Below, piece by piece: positions 5,053 through 12,575 of a stretch of DNA of 33,865 bases. How positions within the stretch are numbered: the first letter of the stretch is position 1; each line of letters opens with the position of its first letter. The stretch is from a virus. The notes beneath the pieces were generated by a model. That model was not told the origin of the DNA and did no database searches. It worked only from the letters and a program-made list of their open reading frames with translations. The translations under genes and the position numbers were made by a program. The stretch covers positions 1-33,865 of the IMG/VR virus record IMGVR_UViG_3300042894_001843; one strand, 5' to 3'.

Positions 5053-6072
5053 ATGTGTTTATTAGTTACCCAATCCGCAACTTCTCCACAACTTACTGCC
5101 AAATGGCTGACTGACTTTCATGAGTCCAACGCTGATGGTGTCGGTGTCATGTATGTAGAGAACGGCGAGTTAATCGTAGAGAAACTGCTACCCAAGAACC
5201 CCTCCGACTTAATAACTTTCTATCACGCCCACATCGAGGGGCGCGACTGTGCGTTTCACCTACGCATGAAGACCCATGGGCATATCGACATGGAGAACTG
5301 CCACCCATACGAGGTGCTGAATAAGCAAGAGCATGGCATTGACCTATGGCTGATGCACAACGGCGTGTTGCATACCGACAACAAGGCAGACATTACTAAG
5401 TCCGATACATGGCATTACATTCGTGACTACCTACGCCCCATGCTTAACAACAACCCTGACTTTGCCTTTCACCCCGCCTTTGCTGAGTTGATTGGTGAGC
5501 ATATCGGCACAGGCAACAAGTTCGTGCTGATGGACAACCTAGGTAGGCAGGTGATTATCAATGAAGAACAGGGTGTGTATTGGGGTGGGCGTTGGCTGTC
5601 CAATACCTACGCTTGGTCTGCCCCTGCGGGTATTTCTAGTTCTGTTGTTGATGATGTGGCGGACATGAAGTTAGCGGTTGAGCAAATCGCCACAGACCCA
5701 GTGGTTTACAAATACACAGGGCACTACCCATACGCATCATGGGACTACGACGGCGAGATTTATGGCGGTTACAACTCAACCTACAAATCTGCATACAACG
5801 ACCTTGACGCACAGGCTGAGGAAGACCTTGAGATTGACGACATCTTGATTGAGTTGGAGTTGGCAGGGTTTGCTCGTGCGGGTGGGCTAAGTCGCAGACA
5901 AGCGGGTGAGTTCGTGCGTAAGTTTGGTGTTGACGCGTTTTACGAGGTGTCTTACATGGTGATGGACGAAGCCATTGATGAGGATTGGTATGTGCGCATC
6001 ATGTCTGATTTTGCAACGGCACGCGAGTGCTTCCCATGGTTGGAGAAAGAGAGTAAGCAAGTATGGAATTGA
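5053..6072 (+). CDS. Class II glutamine amidotransferase
   Basis: A 339-residue protein starting MCLLVTQ: removal of Met leaves Cys2 as the N-terminal nucleophile that defines class II amidotransferases. Further family signatures are NADGVGVMY (about 26-34), HLRMKTHG (about 69-76), LMHNGVL (about 99-105) and, near 150-185, FVLMDNLGRQ followed by GRWLSNTYAW. These enzymes release ammonia from glutamine or hydrolyse glutamine-like amides. The last 150 residues are extra, acidic and Tyr-rich, with no recognised domain. It lies 35 nt after the amidoligase gene and shares its leader motif, so the two probably work as a pair. Its end overlaps the next gene by 10 nt. The fold call is firm; coupling to the ligase is inference from context. 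Confidence 0.85.
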   Translation: MCLLVTQSATSPQLTAKWLTDFHESNADGVGVMYVENGELIVEKLLPKNPSDLITFYHAHIEGRDCAFHLRMKTHGHIDMENCHPYEVLNKQEHGIDLWLMHNGVLHTDNKADITKSDTWHYIRDYLRPMLNNNPDFAFHPAFAELIGEHIGTGNKFVLMDNLGRQVIINEEQGVYWGGRWLSNTYAWSAPAGISSSVVDDVADMKLAVEQIATDPVVYKYTGHYPYASWDYDGEIYGGYNSTYKSAYNDLDAQAEEDLEIDDILIELELAGFARAGGLSRRQAGEFVRKFGVDAFYEVSYMVMDEAIDEDWYVRIMSDFATARECFPWLEKESKQVWN

Positions 6073-6188
6073 TACTGATTGATGTTGGTAGTTGGCTGAT
6101 AGCGATTGGTCTGACGCTTGGCTTCATTGTGTTTGGGGCATGGGCTATCTCTGTTTTGATTGATGTCTTTTTGGGAGAAAGAAAATGA
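6063..6188 (+). CDS. Single-pass membrane mini-protein, 41 aa
   Basis: A 41-residue frame that is almost all membrane segment: WLIAIGLTLGFIVFGAWAIS spans residues 11-30, with an acidic N-terminus and a GERK tail. It starts 10 nt inside the end of the amidotransferase gene and its TGA overlaps the next ATG (ATGA), so it is translationally coupled on both sides. GAGAGTAAG upstream could serve as ribosome site. It may anchor the neighbouring enzymes at the membrane; this is speculation from position only. Confidence 0.5.
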   Translation: MELILIDVGSWLIAIGLTLGFIVFGAWAISVLIDVFLGERK

Positions 6189-6415
6189 GTGACTTAGTTT
6201 TATTGATAGCAATTACATGGGCGTGCCTGATGACGGGCATAGCCCTGCATTTCCACAACGCGTATCACAAATCAATGCAAGGCGGTGCGCGTCTGTTGCA
6301 GATGCTAATAGGTCTAGGCACAGGCTCAGCCAAGATTGAGAAGAAAGCCGATGGCTCAGTTGTATTTGAAGATGATGAACACAAAATCGTGATGATGAAA
6401 GGAGAACAAGCATGA
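6185..6415 (+). CDS. Small membrane protein, 76 aa
   Basis: A 76-residue protein with one N-terminal membrane segment (LVLLIAITWACLMTGIALHF, residues 4-23) followed by a soluble part with a glycine-rich stretch (LIGLGTGSA) and a charged hairpin-like C-terminus. It overlaps the previous stop by 4 nt (ATGA) and the next start by 4 nt. With the 41-residue protein it makes a pair of membrane proteins inside the amidoligase/amidotransferase operon. Function is not recognised. Confidence 0.6.
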   Translation: MSDLVLLIAITWACLMTGIALHFHNAYHKSMQGGARLLQMLIGLGTGSAKIEKKADGSVVFEDDEHKIVMMKGEQA

Positions 6416-6921
6416 ACCCAGCAATAAATGAAATGCCAGTAACACAAGAAGAAGACGAGGCGATGGACGCCTTGTGTCGGTTGGCAACAGGCAGACCCAT
6501 GTTGGAGATAAACCCAACGACACAAGACATACTCAACAACATAGCCATACCACAACCCACGCCCGACATTGGCACAATCATCAACACTATCTGTGCACAA
6601 CTACAACTCTTGACTACGGTCATCAAGCAAAACCAAGGGAATTCCCTGAACGCGGAAGACCAATCCCTGCAAGAGTGCGTGAACCTCACGCTACAACAAG
6701 CGGGGTGGTTCAAAGAGATGGTCAAAGAAGTTATTGATGATGTGGATATGGAATATGAAATTGAAAGTGCCGTTGAGTCTTACTTTAGCAACTCGTTCAG
6801 CCTTGATGACCATGTAGATATTACCGCAGAGGTTGAGAACAGAATCGAGGAGATTGTTGAAGAGCAACTAGCAGACATAGTTTCAGATAAGTTGCGCAAC
6901 TTGCGTATTACATTTGACTAA
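6412..6921 (+). CDS. Unknown acidic helical protein, 169 aa
   Basis: Not recognised. A 169-residue, strongly acidic protein. The first 60 residues are Pro/Thr-containing and loosely structured (RPMLEINPTTQDILNNIAIP). From about 60 it is helical, and residues 110-160 are rich in Glu, Asp, Val and Ile (IDDVDMEYEIESAVESYF, then VENRIEEIVEEQLADIV), typical of an oligomerising coiled coil. The start overlaps the previous gene in an ATGA, and GGAG lies just upstream. The coiled coil suggests a scaffold or adaptor in the same complex as its neighbours, which is inference. Confidence 0.6.
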   Translation: MNPAINEMPVTQEEDEAMDALCRLATGRPMLEINPTTQDILNNIAIPQPTPDIGTIINTICAQLQLLTTVIKQNQGNSLNAEDQSLQECVNLTLQQAGWFKEMVKEVIDDVDMEYEIESAVESYFSNSFSLDDHVDITAEVENRIEEIVEEQLADIVSDKLRNLRITFD

Positions 6922-6930
6922 GGAGGGCGT

Positions 6931-7383
6931 ATGCCAAGCACGTGTAGGTTTATGGATTTATACAAAGGCGACAACGAGTGGCTCGCAGGAGAAAAACCAA
7001 CTGACCCGCAAGAGTTAGGCGAGTGGCACATTGCGTGGGCTAAGTTGCGAAAAGACTGCGAGCATCAAATACTTTTTGTTGAAGAGATGTATAACAACCA
7101 AGAGTATGGCGACAAACCCGAATGGGTTGACGTGACGCTAAAAGATGAGGGCGTGCTTTTATTCAAAATGGCACGCGGTGTTGTCAAATCAATCGACGCA
7201 AACTCAATTACATACAGCAATGAAAAATATTTTCACGCCACTGCAAGTGATGAATTTAGGATTGGCTTTTCAAAACTTAGCATAAGCGAACATGGTGCAT
7301 TTGTAACGCTGTATGAAAGCGATAGCGCTGAAGAAATAGAAGTAAACATCACCGAGTTTTTTAACCAAACGATAGGAGAGTAA
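6931..7383 (+). CDS. Unknown acidic protein, 150 aa
   Basis: Not recognised. A 150-residue acidic protein with an aromatic N-terminal half (RFMDLYKGDNEWLAGEKP, then ELGEWHIAWAKLRKDCEHQ) and a beta-rich second half (EWVDVTLKDEGVLLFKMARG) that ends with a run of acidic strands. The ATG at 6931 has a perfect AAGGAGG at 5 nt. Its stop TAA overlaps the next ATG (TAATG), so the two genes are coupled. It appears specific to this operon; no fold can be named. Confidence 0.6.
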   Translation: MPSTCRFMDLYKGDNEWLAGEKPTDPQELGEWHIAWAKLRKDCEHQILFVEEMYNNQEYGDKPEWVDVTLKDEGVLLFKMARGVVKSIDANSITYSNEKYFHATASDEFRIGFSKLSISEHGAFVTLYESDSAEEIEVNITEFFNQTIGE

Positions 7384-8363
7384 TGATGGTAATGACATAC
7401 CAACAAGTAGTAGAGAAGTTCAACGACATCAAGAAGCCACCACGCAGTAAGAAATACAACGAGTTTCAACGCCCACTACGCAGGGTCTCAGAGAACTGGC
7501 TGATGTTGCAGAAAGACCCACACAGTTACGTATTCAAACTGTGCAACACAGAGGCGGTGCGGTATCTCGAGCCTGAGTGCAACGACAAGTTCCAAGTGGC
7601 GTTGCGTGGCATGACAAGCACCTACGACGAGCAACAGATGTGGCGCTATACACGCTTTCATAGTCACAACAAGTTGGCAACAATACATGGCACACACGTT
7701 ATAGTTCCACTCAACCCCGCATATACGCAACAGGGCAAGGACTTTAGTGCGGTGCTGACATTCACCAACGCAGGGCTACTGATACCCGAAGAGTCATGGC
7801 ACGCAGACATTTACTGCTTGCGTTCTACTGACGAGGACAAGGCGCGGCGCAAGAAACTCAAGGTTGACCTCGAGGCATACATCACGCTTCAGCAGTTCAA
7901 ATTACAAAGCCTCAAGGAAGAAGCCAAGATTACATACAGGCTCGGTCGTCCGTTTGCATCGTCGGCGCTGTCGCATGGTGCTCGTGCCAAGATGTTCACA
8001 TTCCTCAACGAAGACCCGCTACCACTCGACTTGCCTGAGTTCGCCATGATGTTTGACGAGGTGGCTCGTGATTGCTTCAACGTGTTGGCAAGTAAGCGGG
8101 TATACAACGTCAATCAACGGCTCTTGTATGGTGGTGGTTGGAACAGTAACCCAAGCGACGAGGCGGACAAGCGTGAGCAAGCCGAGGACATAGCCCACGA
8201 ACTGACGCCCGAGGAGTTCAAAGAAAGTCTCACCAACAAGTTGCTGACATTGGCAAATATCAACAAAGGCAGTAACTACGTGCCGATTGGACAGTTTCCC
8301 AACGCGTTGCCGAGAACTTATTACTTAGTTGATAAGGGTAATTCCCAAGGAAAGGGGGTGTAA
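7383..8363 (+). CDS. Unknown protein, 326 aa
   Basis: Not recognised. A 326-residue basic protein. The N-terminal 60 residues are Lys/Arg-rich (IKKPPRSKKYNEFQRPLRR); the middle is beta-rich with several aromatic and histidine positions (RYTRFHSHNKLATIHGTH, about 92-109, and ESWHADIYCLRS, about 137-148), and the C-terminus is helical and acidic before a Gly/Lys tail. The His-rich centre could bind metal or be an active site, but no family motif is complete. It closes the first half of the amidoligase module: a TAATG start couples it to the previous gene, and 79 nt with a promoter-like box separate it from the MoxR gene. Two ATG codons begin the frame; either may be used. Confidence 0.6.
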   Translation: MMVMTYQQVVEKFNDIKKPPRSKKYNEFQRPLRRVSENWLMLQKDPHSYVFKLCNTEAVRYLEPECNDKFQVALRGMTSTYDEQQMWRYTRFHSHNKLATIHGTHVIVPLNPAYTQQGKDFSAVLTFTNAGLLIPEESWHADIYCLRSTDEDKARRKKLKVDLEAYITLQQFKLQSLKEEAKITYRLGRPFASSALSHGARAKMFTFLNEDPLPLDLPEFAMMFDEVARDCFNVLASKRVYNVNQRLLYGGGWNSNPSDEADKREQAEDIAHELTPEEFKESLTNKLLTLANINKGSNYVPIGQFPNALPRTYYLVDKGNSQGKGV

Positions 8364-8390
8364 AGTCGTAGCAGTTTCTATAAATTAGTA

Positions 8391-8399
8391 TGTTATACT
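8391..8399 (+). promoter_or_regulatory. Extended -10 promoter for the MoxR/vWA genes
   Basis: TGTTATACT is an extended -10 box in an AT-rich 79-nt gap, the largest gap between 5.1 and 20.4 kb, 44 nt before the ATG of the MoxR gene. No good -35 is present. It would let the MoxR/vWA genes be expressed separately from the amidoligase genes. Confidence 0.45.
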
Positions 8400-8425
8400 T
8401 TCTAAAAAGCAGTAGTAAATTAAAC

Positions 8426-8439
8426 CAAACGAAGAGGAA
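8426..8439 (+). promoter_or_regulatory. Shared leader/RBS motif, copy 4 (CAAACGAAGAGGAA)
   Basis: CAAACGAAGAGGAA, 3 nt before the ATG of the MoxR gene. Downstream of the candidate start point, so it would be part of the mRNA leader. Confidence 0.6.
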
Positions 8440-8442
8440 TAT

Positions 8443-9558
8443 ATGCAATTACTAAACTTCAAGCAAGTAAAGCAAGCCGTTAAAGCAGTTGGTCACAAGC
8501 GCACCATCATCATTCAAGGTGAGAATGGTGTCGGCAAGACTGGTGTATACCACGCACTCGAGCAAGACCCCGACTTCGCAAACCATGTGGGTGTCAAGCT
8601 TGACTGCACGCAGATGTCAGATGGTTCTGTGTGGATGCCCGACATTGACAGAGATGCAGGGGTCAGTAGGGAACTACCAAATGAAAGATTTGGGGTGAGC
8701 AAACTCAATCAGAAAGGTGTCAATGGTGCGCGCCCATCTCTCGTGTTTCTTGACGAGATTGCCAAGGCAAAGCAATACATCAAAGACGTTCTTGCGCCGA
8801 TTGTTTATGAGCGACGTGTTGGTAACTACGAGATGGCTGAGGGTAGCGTTGTGTTCTGCGCAACTAACTTGGCAGTTGAGGGCTTGGGCGATTCTATCCA
8901 AGCGCACTTACGCAACAGGCTAGTGTTCCTCACCATGCGCAAACCAACCCAACCCGAGTGGCGTGAGTGGGCTATTGATGCGGGTATCAACCCCATCGTG
9001 ATTGCTTGCACCGACGAGAACCCACATTGGTTCGACTCGTTCCTTGACTACGAGGTAGGTGGCAAGTATGCAGGCAAAGACCAAGCACGTGAGAACGACC
9101 TCATCTTCAACCCACGCTTGTCGCAACAGGCATACATCACACCACGCTCGTTGCACTCAGCTAGCGACATCGTCACAGAGAAAGATGGCTACGACACCGA
9201 CACATTGCAAGCGCTACTCACAGGCACTATCGGTCGTGCCGGTGCTGAGATTATGGGTGCGTTCATTCGGTTCGGTGAGGATACCCCTGCGTTTAGCAAG
9301 ATCGTTTCCTCTCCAAGCACTTGCTCTATCCCAAGCAATCCTGTGGCGCAGATTATCACCGTCTTGAAATGCGTTACACAAACAAGCACGAGGGAAGAAG
9401 CCGAGGCTTGCACCGAGTATGTCATGCGCAACCGCAGAGAACTGCAGTCAATGTTCTGCAACAACATCGCCAACTCAACACGTGCGTCGTTGTTTGTAAC
9501 AGTCAAGCCGTTCCAACAGTTGATGCAAGACAACCGCATTTATTTCGCAACTAAGTAA
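8443..9558 (+). CDS. MoxR-type AAA+ ATPase
   Basis: A 371-residue AAA+ protein. Walker A is GENGVGKT (26-33), Walker B is LVFLDE (100-105) and a sensor 1 asparagine follows in FCATN; LRNRLVF (about residues 160-166) holds candidate arginine-finger residues. MoxR ATPases form rings that use ATP to remodel or insert metal into target proteins and nearly always work with a vWA-domain partner, which is the very next gene here, 9 nt downstream. The last 120 residues are helical and variable (lid and a small extra domain). The ribosome site GAGGAA lies inside the shared CAAACGA leader. As a phage gene this suggests a remodelling machine for a host or virion target; the target cannot be read. Confidence 0.85.
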   Translation: MQLLNFKQVKQAVKAVGHKRTIIIQGENGVGKTGVYHALEQDPDFANHVGVKLDCTQMSDGSVWMPDIDRDAGVSRELPNERFGVSKLNQKGVNGARPSLVFLDEIAKAKQYIKDVLAPIVYERRVGNYEMAEGSVVFCATNLAVEGLGDSIQAHLRNRLVFLTMRKPTQPEWREWAIDAGINPIVIACTDENPHWFDSFLDYEVGGKYAGKDQARENDLIFNPRLSQQAYITPRSLHSASDIVTEKDGYDTDTLQALLTGTIGRAGAEIMGAFIRFGEDTPAFSKIVSSPSTCSIPSNPVAQIITVLKCVTQTSTREEAEACTEYVMRNRRELQSMFCNNIANSTRASLFVTVKPFQQLMQDNRIYFATK

Positions 9559-9567
9559 GGAAAGAAC

Positions 9568-10779
9568 ATGAGTAAAACATGGGAAAAATTAGATGCACAC
9601 AACCGCATTATTGCGGTGCACGTAGACATCAGCAACAACGCAGACTTCGCAGGGTTGTCGGGTGTCGTTTACGTGGGCGACATCAAGTTCGTTACAGAGT
9701 GCCCGACTGCAGGCACAGATGGGCGTGATGTTATTTACAACGAGCAGTTCGTCATGGGCTTGACACGCAAGCAGTTGCGCTTTGTTGTGTTGCATGAGGC
9801 TATGCACAAGGCTTTACAACATTGCACCAACTACCAAGCCATCAGCGAGAAGTATCCCTTGCTTACCAACATGGCGATGGATTACGTAGTCAACGCTACG
9901 CTGTTTGAGATTGACCCCAACTTCCAATTCATTGAACGCACCACCGAGCCTGTGCCTTTGTTCGACCCCAAGTATCAGGGGTGGTCGTTCATTGAGGTGT
10001 TGCAGGATTTATTAAAGAATGTGAAAGTAGTTGAAGTAGGCGGTGTTCAGTATGTTGAGGGCGATGGTCAGGGTCAGCCACTCGACACGCATACCTTTGG
10101 CAAGCTACCCAAGGATAGCAAGGAAGCCAACGAGAACGGCAGACAGATTGACGACGCACTACGCCAAGGCAAGGTTCTCGCCAACAAGTTGGCAGGTAAG
10201 AGGTCAGCCAACAATCCGTTGGACAAGGCAACACAGAAACGTGACACCAACTGGCGTGAGCATATGCGTGAGTGGATTACTGCCCTGTGTGAAGGCGACG
10301 ACTATTCTCGCTTTGCCCCACCCAACAAACGTTTGCTACCACAGGGTATCGTCATGCCTTCGCATTTCTCAGAGGCAACAGGCGAGTTGATTGTGGCAAC
10401 CGATACGTCAGGTTCTATGTATGACATCTTGCCTACTGTATTCGGTGAGATTGCTCGTATCTGCGACAACGTCAGACCCGATGCAGTTCGTGTCATTTGG
10501 TGGGACTCAGCAGTATGCGGTGAGCAAGTGTTCAAGCCACATGAATACGAGAAGATTGCAGGCTTGCTCAAGCCTAACGGTGGTGGTGGCACTTCACCTG
10601 AGTGTGTTGTGCAATACATTACCGAGAAGAAGTATCAGCCCAAGGGTATCGTTTGGTTAACAGACGGCTACCTCGACGGCTCTAACTCAGAGACAGGCAT
10701 GCCTGCGCTTTGGGGTGTGGTTGACAACGACCACTTCACGCCCCCCGAGGGCAAAGTAGTTCGCATTTATTCGCAGTAA
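9568..10779 (+). CDS. vWA-domain protein with HExxH metallopeptidase-like domain (DUF2201 type)
   Basis: A 403-residue protein with two domains. The N-terminal domain has FVVLHEAMHKALQHC, an HExxH zinc site (H76, E77, H80), then a predicted helix (NMAMDYVVNATLF), as in the putative metallopeptidase half of DUF2201 proteins. Residues about 272-403 are a vWA domain with a complete MIDAS: DTSGS (D279, S281, S283), T342 in the GGGGTSPE loop and D366 in WLTDGYLDG. Between them is a basic linker with a Trp/Arg motif (TNWREHMREWITAL). It directly follows the MoxR gene, so a MoxR-vWA complex with a built-in zinc peptidase or zinc-dependent clamp is likely. Whether the peptidase is active is unknown, though the metal ligands are intact. 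Confidence 0.85.
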   Translation: MSKTWEKLDAHNRIIAVHVDISNNADFAGLSGVVYVGDIKFVTECPTAGTDGRDVIYNEQFVMGLTRKQLRFVVLHEAMHKALQHCTNYQAISEKYPLLTNMAMDYVVNATLFEIDPNFQFIERTTEPVPLFDPKYQGWSFIEVLQDLLKNVKVVEVGGVQYVEGDGQGQPLDTHTFGKLPKDSKEANENGRQIDDALRQGKVLANKLAGKRSANNPLDKATQKRDTNWREHMREWITALCEGDDYSRFAPPNKRLLPQGIVMPSHFSEATGELIVATDTSGSMYDILPTVFGEIARICDNVRPDAVRVIWWDSAVCGEQVFKPHEYEKIAGLLKPNGGGGTSPECVVQYITEKKYQPKGIVWLTDGYLDGSNSETGMPALWGVVDNDHFTPPEGKVVRIYSQ

Positions 10780-10788
10780 CTTTCTAAC

Positions 10789-10799
10789 CAAACGAGGAA
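10789..10799 (+). promoter_or_regulatory. Shared leader/RBS motif, copy 5 (CAAACGAGGAA)
   Basis: CAAACGAGGAA, 3 nt before the ATG at 10803. It is the shortest copy: the purine spacer is lost and the AACGAGGAA core is kept. Confidence 0.55.
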
Positions 10800-10802
10800 C
10801 TT

Positions 10803-11216
10803 ATGAAACAGATCAGAACTTCTGTATTACATGAAAAAGCATTAACCAACGCAATCAAACTACTCAACGCTATTGGTGCGCAGTATGCAATCAAAGACGT
10901 AGAGGGTAATCTGCATGGCGACTTGACCGCAGTAAGCAAGAAGAGGAAAGCGCCATCAAAGTATCCGTATGGTTCAATTTCCACATACATCAGACCATAC
11001 GTTGAGGCGTGCGGGGTAAATCAAACGGTAACTATTCCGATCGGGCAGTTTGATGTTGACCACATCTATGGGTCTGCATCATCTATGGCTACTAAGCTGT
11101 GGGGTAATGGCTGTCACAAAGTTGGCACGACGACCGACAAGAAAGCCGTTGTTCTTACCCGCACAGAGAAGCTTGACGACCTTGACGATTTGTTCTCACA
11201 ACTAGGGATTAAATAA
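10803..11216 (+). CDS. Unknown basic protein, 137 aa
   Basis: Not recognised. A 137-residue basic protein: an N-terminal helix (HEKALTNAIKLLNAIGAQYA), a Lys-rich loop (SKKRKAPSKYPYGS, about 57-70) and a beta-rich C-terminal half (TVTIPIGQFDVDHIYGSA), ending in an acidic helix. It carries the shared CAAACGA leader and its stop overlaps the start of the next gene (TAATG). Its place between the vWA gene and the DUF3150-like gene suggests a subunit or substrate adaptor of the MoxR machine, but nothing in the sequence proves it. Confidence 0.6.
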   Translation: MKQIRTSVLHEKALTNAIKLLNAIGAQYAIKDVEGNLHGDLTAVSKKRKAPSKYPYGSISTYIRPYVEACGVNQTVTIPIGQFDVDHIYGSASSMATKLWGNGCHKVGTTTDKKAVVLTRTEKLDDLDDLFSQLGIK

Positions 11217-12088
11217 TGACACGATACAACATCGACACATGTGCGTTGCTTGTTGAACTAAGTGTTTCACAATGGACTGCTAGGAAACTAGACAAGTCCA
11301 CGACTGAGGAACTTGTGAAAGACAAGAACGCACAAGACAAAGGCGCGGCACGTGTAAACAAACACCTGCTCGCAGGGCGTAGTGAACTAGAAGTTATTAA
11401 CCAATACGTTACAGAGACTCGTGGCTTTGTGTATGACAACACGTTGCCATGGAGTGACTCGGGTATACGCTTGTTGCCAAGCGCTAAGTTCATGGAGTTT
11501 AATGACCAGTTACGAGAACGAGAAGATAAGTTTTACGGACTGGTTCAAGAGTTCGTTACTGTTTACCCATCACTTATTACTGCACAAGCCATGGCTCTTG
11601 GAGATATGTTCAACAGAACAGACTACCCGTCTGCGGACGACATCGCACACCGCTTTAGTTTCAACGTCAACTACATGCCCGTCCCTGCATCTGGTGACTT
11701 TAGGGTTGACGTGGGCAACGAGGCGCAGAAAGAACTGCAAGAGAAGCTAGCCAAGCTTGCCGACCAACGTGTCGAGTCAGCTATCAACGGCTTCAAGCAA
11801 CGGCTTCTCGAGCATCTCAAGCGTATGTCGGACAGGCTAGGTGTTGACGTCATCGCAGGCGAAGCTAGACCACGCAAGTTCCACGAGACGTTGCTAGAAA
11901 ATGCCCATGAGTTGTGTGAGTTGGCTGAGTCTCTCAACATCATCAACGACCCGCAGATCGAAGAAGCACGCAAGGCGCTGAAGAAAGCTATCAACGGCGT
12001 TGACATCAAGGACTTACGCAAGGACATGGGTGCACGCACCGAGGTCAAGTCTCAGGTTGATGATATTCTCAACAAGTTTTCTTTTTAA
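11216..12088 (+). CDS. DUF3150-like helical protein, 290 aa
   Basis: A 290-residue mostly helical protein. The layout resembles DUF3150 proteins: an N-terminal LLVELSVSQWTARKLDKS segment, a central GIRLLPSAKFMEF motif (about 82-94), a conserved-looking DYPSADDIAHRFSFNVNYMP stretch (about 141-160), DFRVDVG, then a long coiled coil (170-290). DUF3150 proteins of phages and conjugative elements are commonly found with MoxR-type ATPases and vWA proteins, as here, and so probably belong to the same complex. It is coupled by TAATG to the 137-residue gene and followed by a strong AAGGAGG for the next. The family name is recalled from pattern and context; a profile search would settle it. Confidence 0.55.
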   Translation: MTRYNIDTCALLVELSVSQWTARKLDKSTTEELVKDKNAQDKGAARVNKHLLAGRSELEVINQYVTETRGFVYDNTLPWSDSGIRLLPSAKFMEFNDQLREREDKFYGLVQEFVTVYPSLITAQAMALGDMFNRTDYPSADDIAHRFSFNVNYMPVPASGDFRVDVGNEAQKELQEKLAKLADQRVESAINGFKQRLLEHLKRMSDRLGVDVIAGEARPRKFHETLLENAHELCELAESLNIINDPQIEEARKALKKAINGVDIKDLRKDMGARTEVKSQVDDILNKFSF

Positions 12089-12097
12089 GGAGGTAAT

Positions 12098-12388
12098 GTG
12101 AACGCATTTAAGACGCAAGCTATTCGTGCCAAGCACAAGGTGACTATGCCCGAGGAGTATGTATTGGGTATGGTCAGAGCGCTTGAGCCGATTAGCACAA
12201 CGCGTATTCTTAATCTTGCTGAGAAACAAGATGTCATGTCGCCTGCGACTACGCACAAGTATCTCAAGCAGATTGAACGCAAGAAACTTATACACAAAGT
12301 CAAGTCCGAAGACCAACGCATGCACGAGTTTGAAACGACAGGCAGAGGTCTTAGCTTTCTCGAGGAGTTACGTCATGCCTATAGATGA
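12098..12388 (+). CDS. Winged-helix DNA-binding protein, 96 aa
   Basis: A 96-residue basic protein with a winged-helix pattern: helix (YVLGMVRALEP), helix-turn-helix (STTRILNLAEK, then MSPATTHKYLKQIERKKLI, about 48-66) and a beta wing (IHKVKSEDQRMHEFETTGRG), as in MarR/PadR-type regulators. The start is GTG at 12098, chosen because a perfect AAGGAGGT lies 5 nt upstream and no ATG fits. It overlaps the next gene by 14 nt. It may regulate the early genes, for example through one of the palindromes in this window; that link is untested. Confidence 0.65.
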   Translation: MNAFKTQAIRAKHKVTMPEEYVLGMVRALEPISTTRILNLAEKQDVMSPATTHKYLKQIERKKLIHKVKSEDQRMHEFETTGRGLSFLEELRHAYR

Positions 12389-12575
12389 AGCCGAAGTATT
12401 GAAGCTGATGCGTGAGAACGCGGCGCTATGCAACCTTGAAGCTGAGGTTATCTTGGCTCTCAAAGCTAACGCAGTTGGCGATGAACAGATGTTGCAGAAT
12501 CAAATCCAACAGATCATGCTATGCCTACAACGTATTGATGATGTGCGCAGACGTTACGGCAAGGAGGATGCATGA
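12375..12575 (+). CDS. Unknown small helical protein, 66 aa
   Basis: Not recognised. A 66-residue, mostly helical acidic protein (AEVLKLMRENAALCNLEAEV, then QNQIQQIMLCLQRIDDVRRR), likely a short coiled coil. The frame is open far upstream inside the winged-helix gene, but the ATG at 12375 is preceded by GAGGAG at about 6 nt, so I take the short version. It overlaps both neighbours (14 nt and 4 nt), typical of this operon. It may be a partner of the regulator before it or the nuclease after it. Confidence 0.55.
   Translation: MPIDEAEVLKLMRENAALCNLEAEVILALKANAVGDEQMLQNQIQQIMLCLQRIDDVRRRYGKEDA

Noticed and set aside
6213-6725. A 170-codon minus-strand frame rich in Ser, Cys and Met.
   Set aside because: It is antisense to two coupled + strand genes, has no ribosome site and an unlikely composition.
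12159-12575. A 138-codon frame on the + strand.
   Set aside because: Its first 70 codons lie inside the winged-helix gene in another frame; the ATG at 12375 has its own ribosome site and fits the packing.
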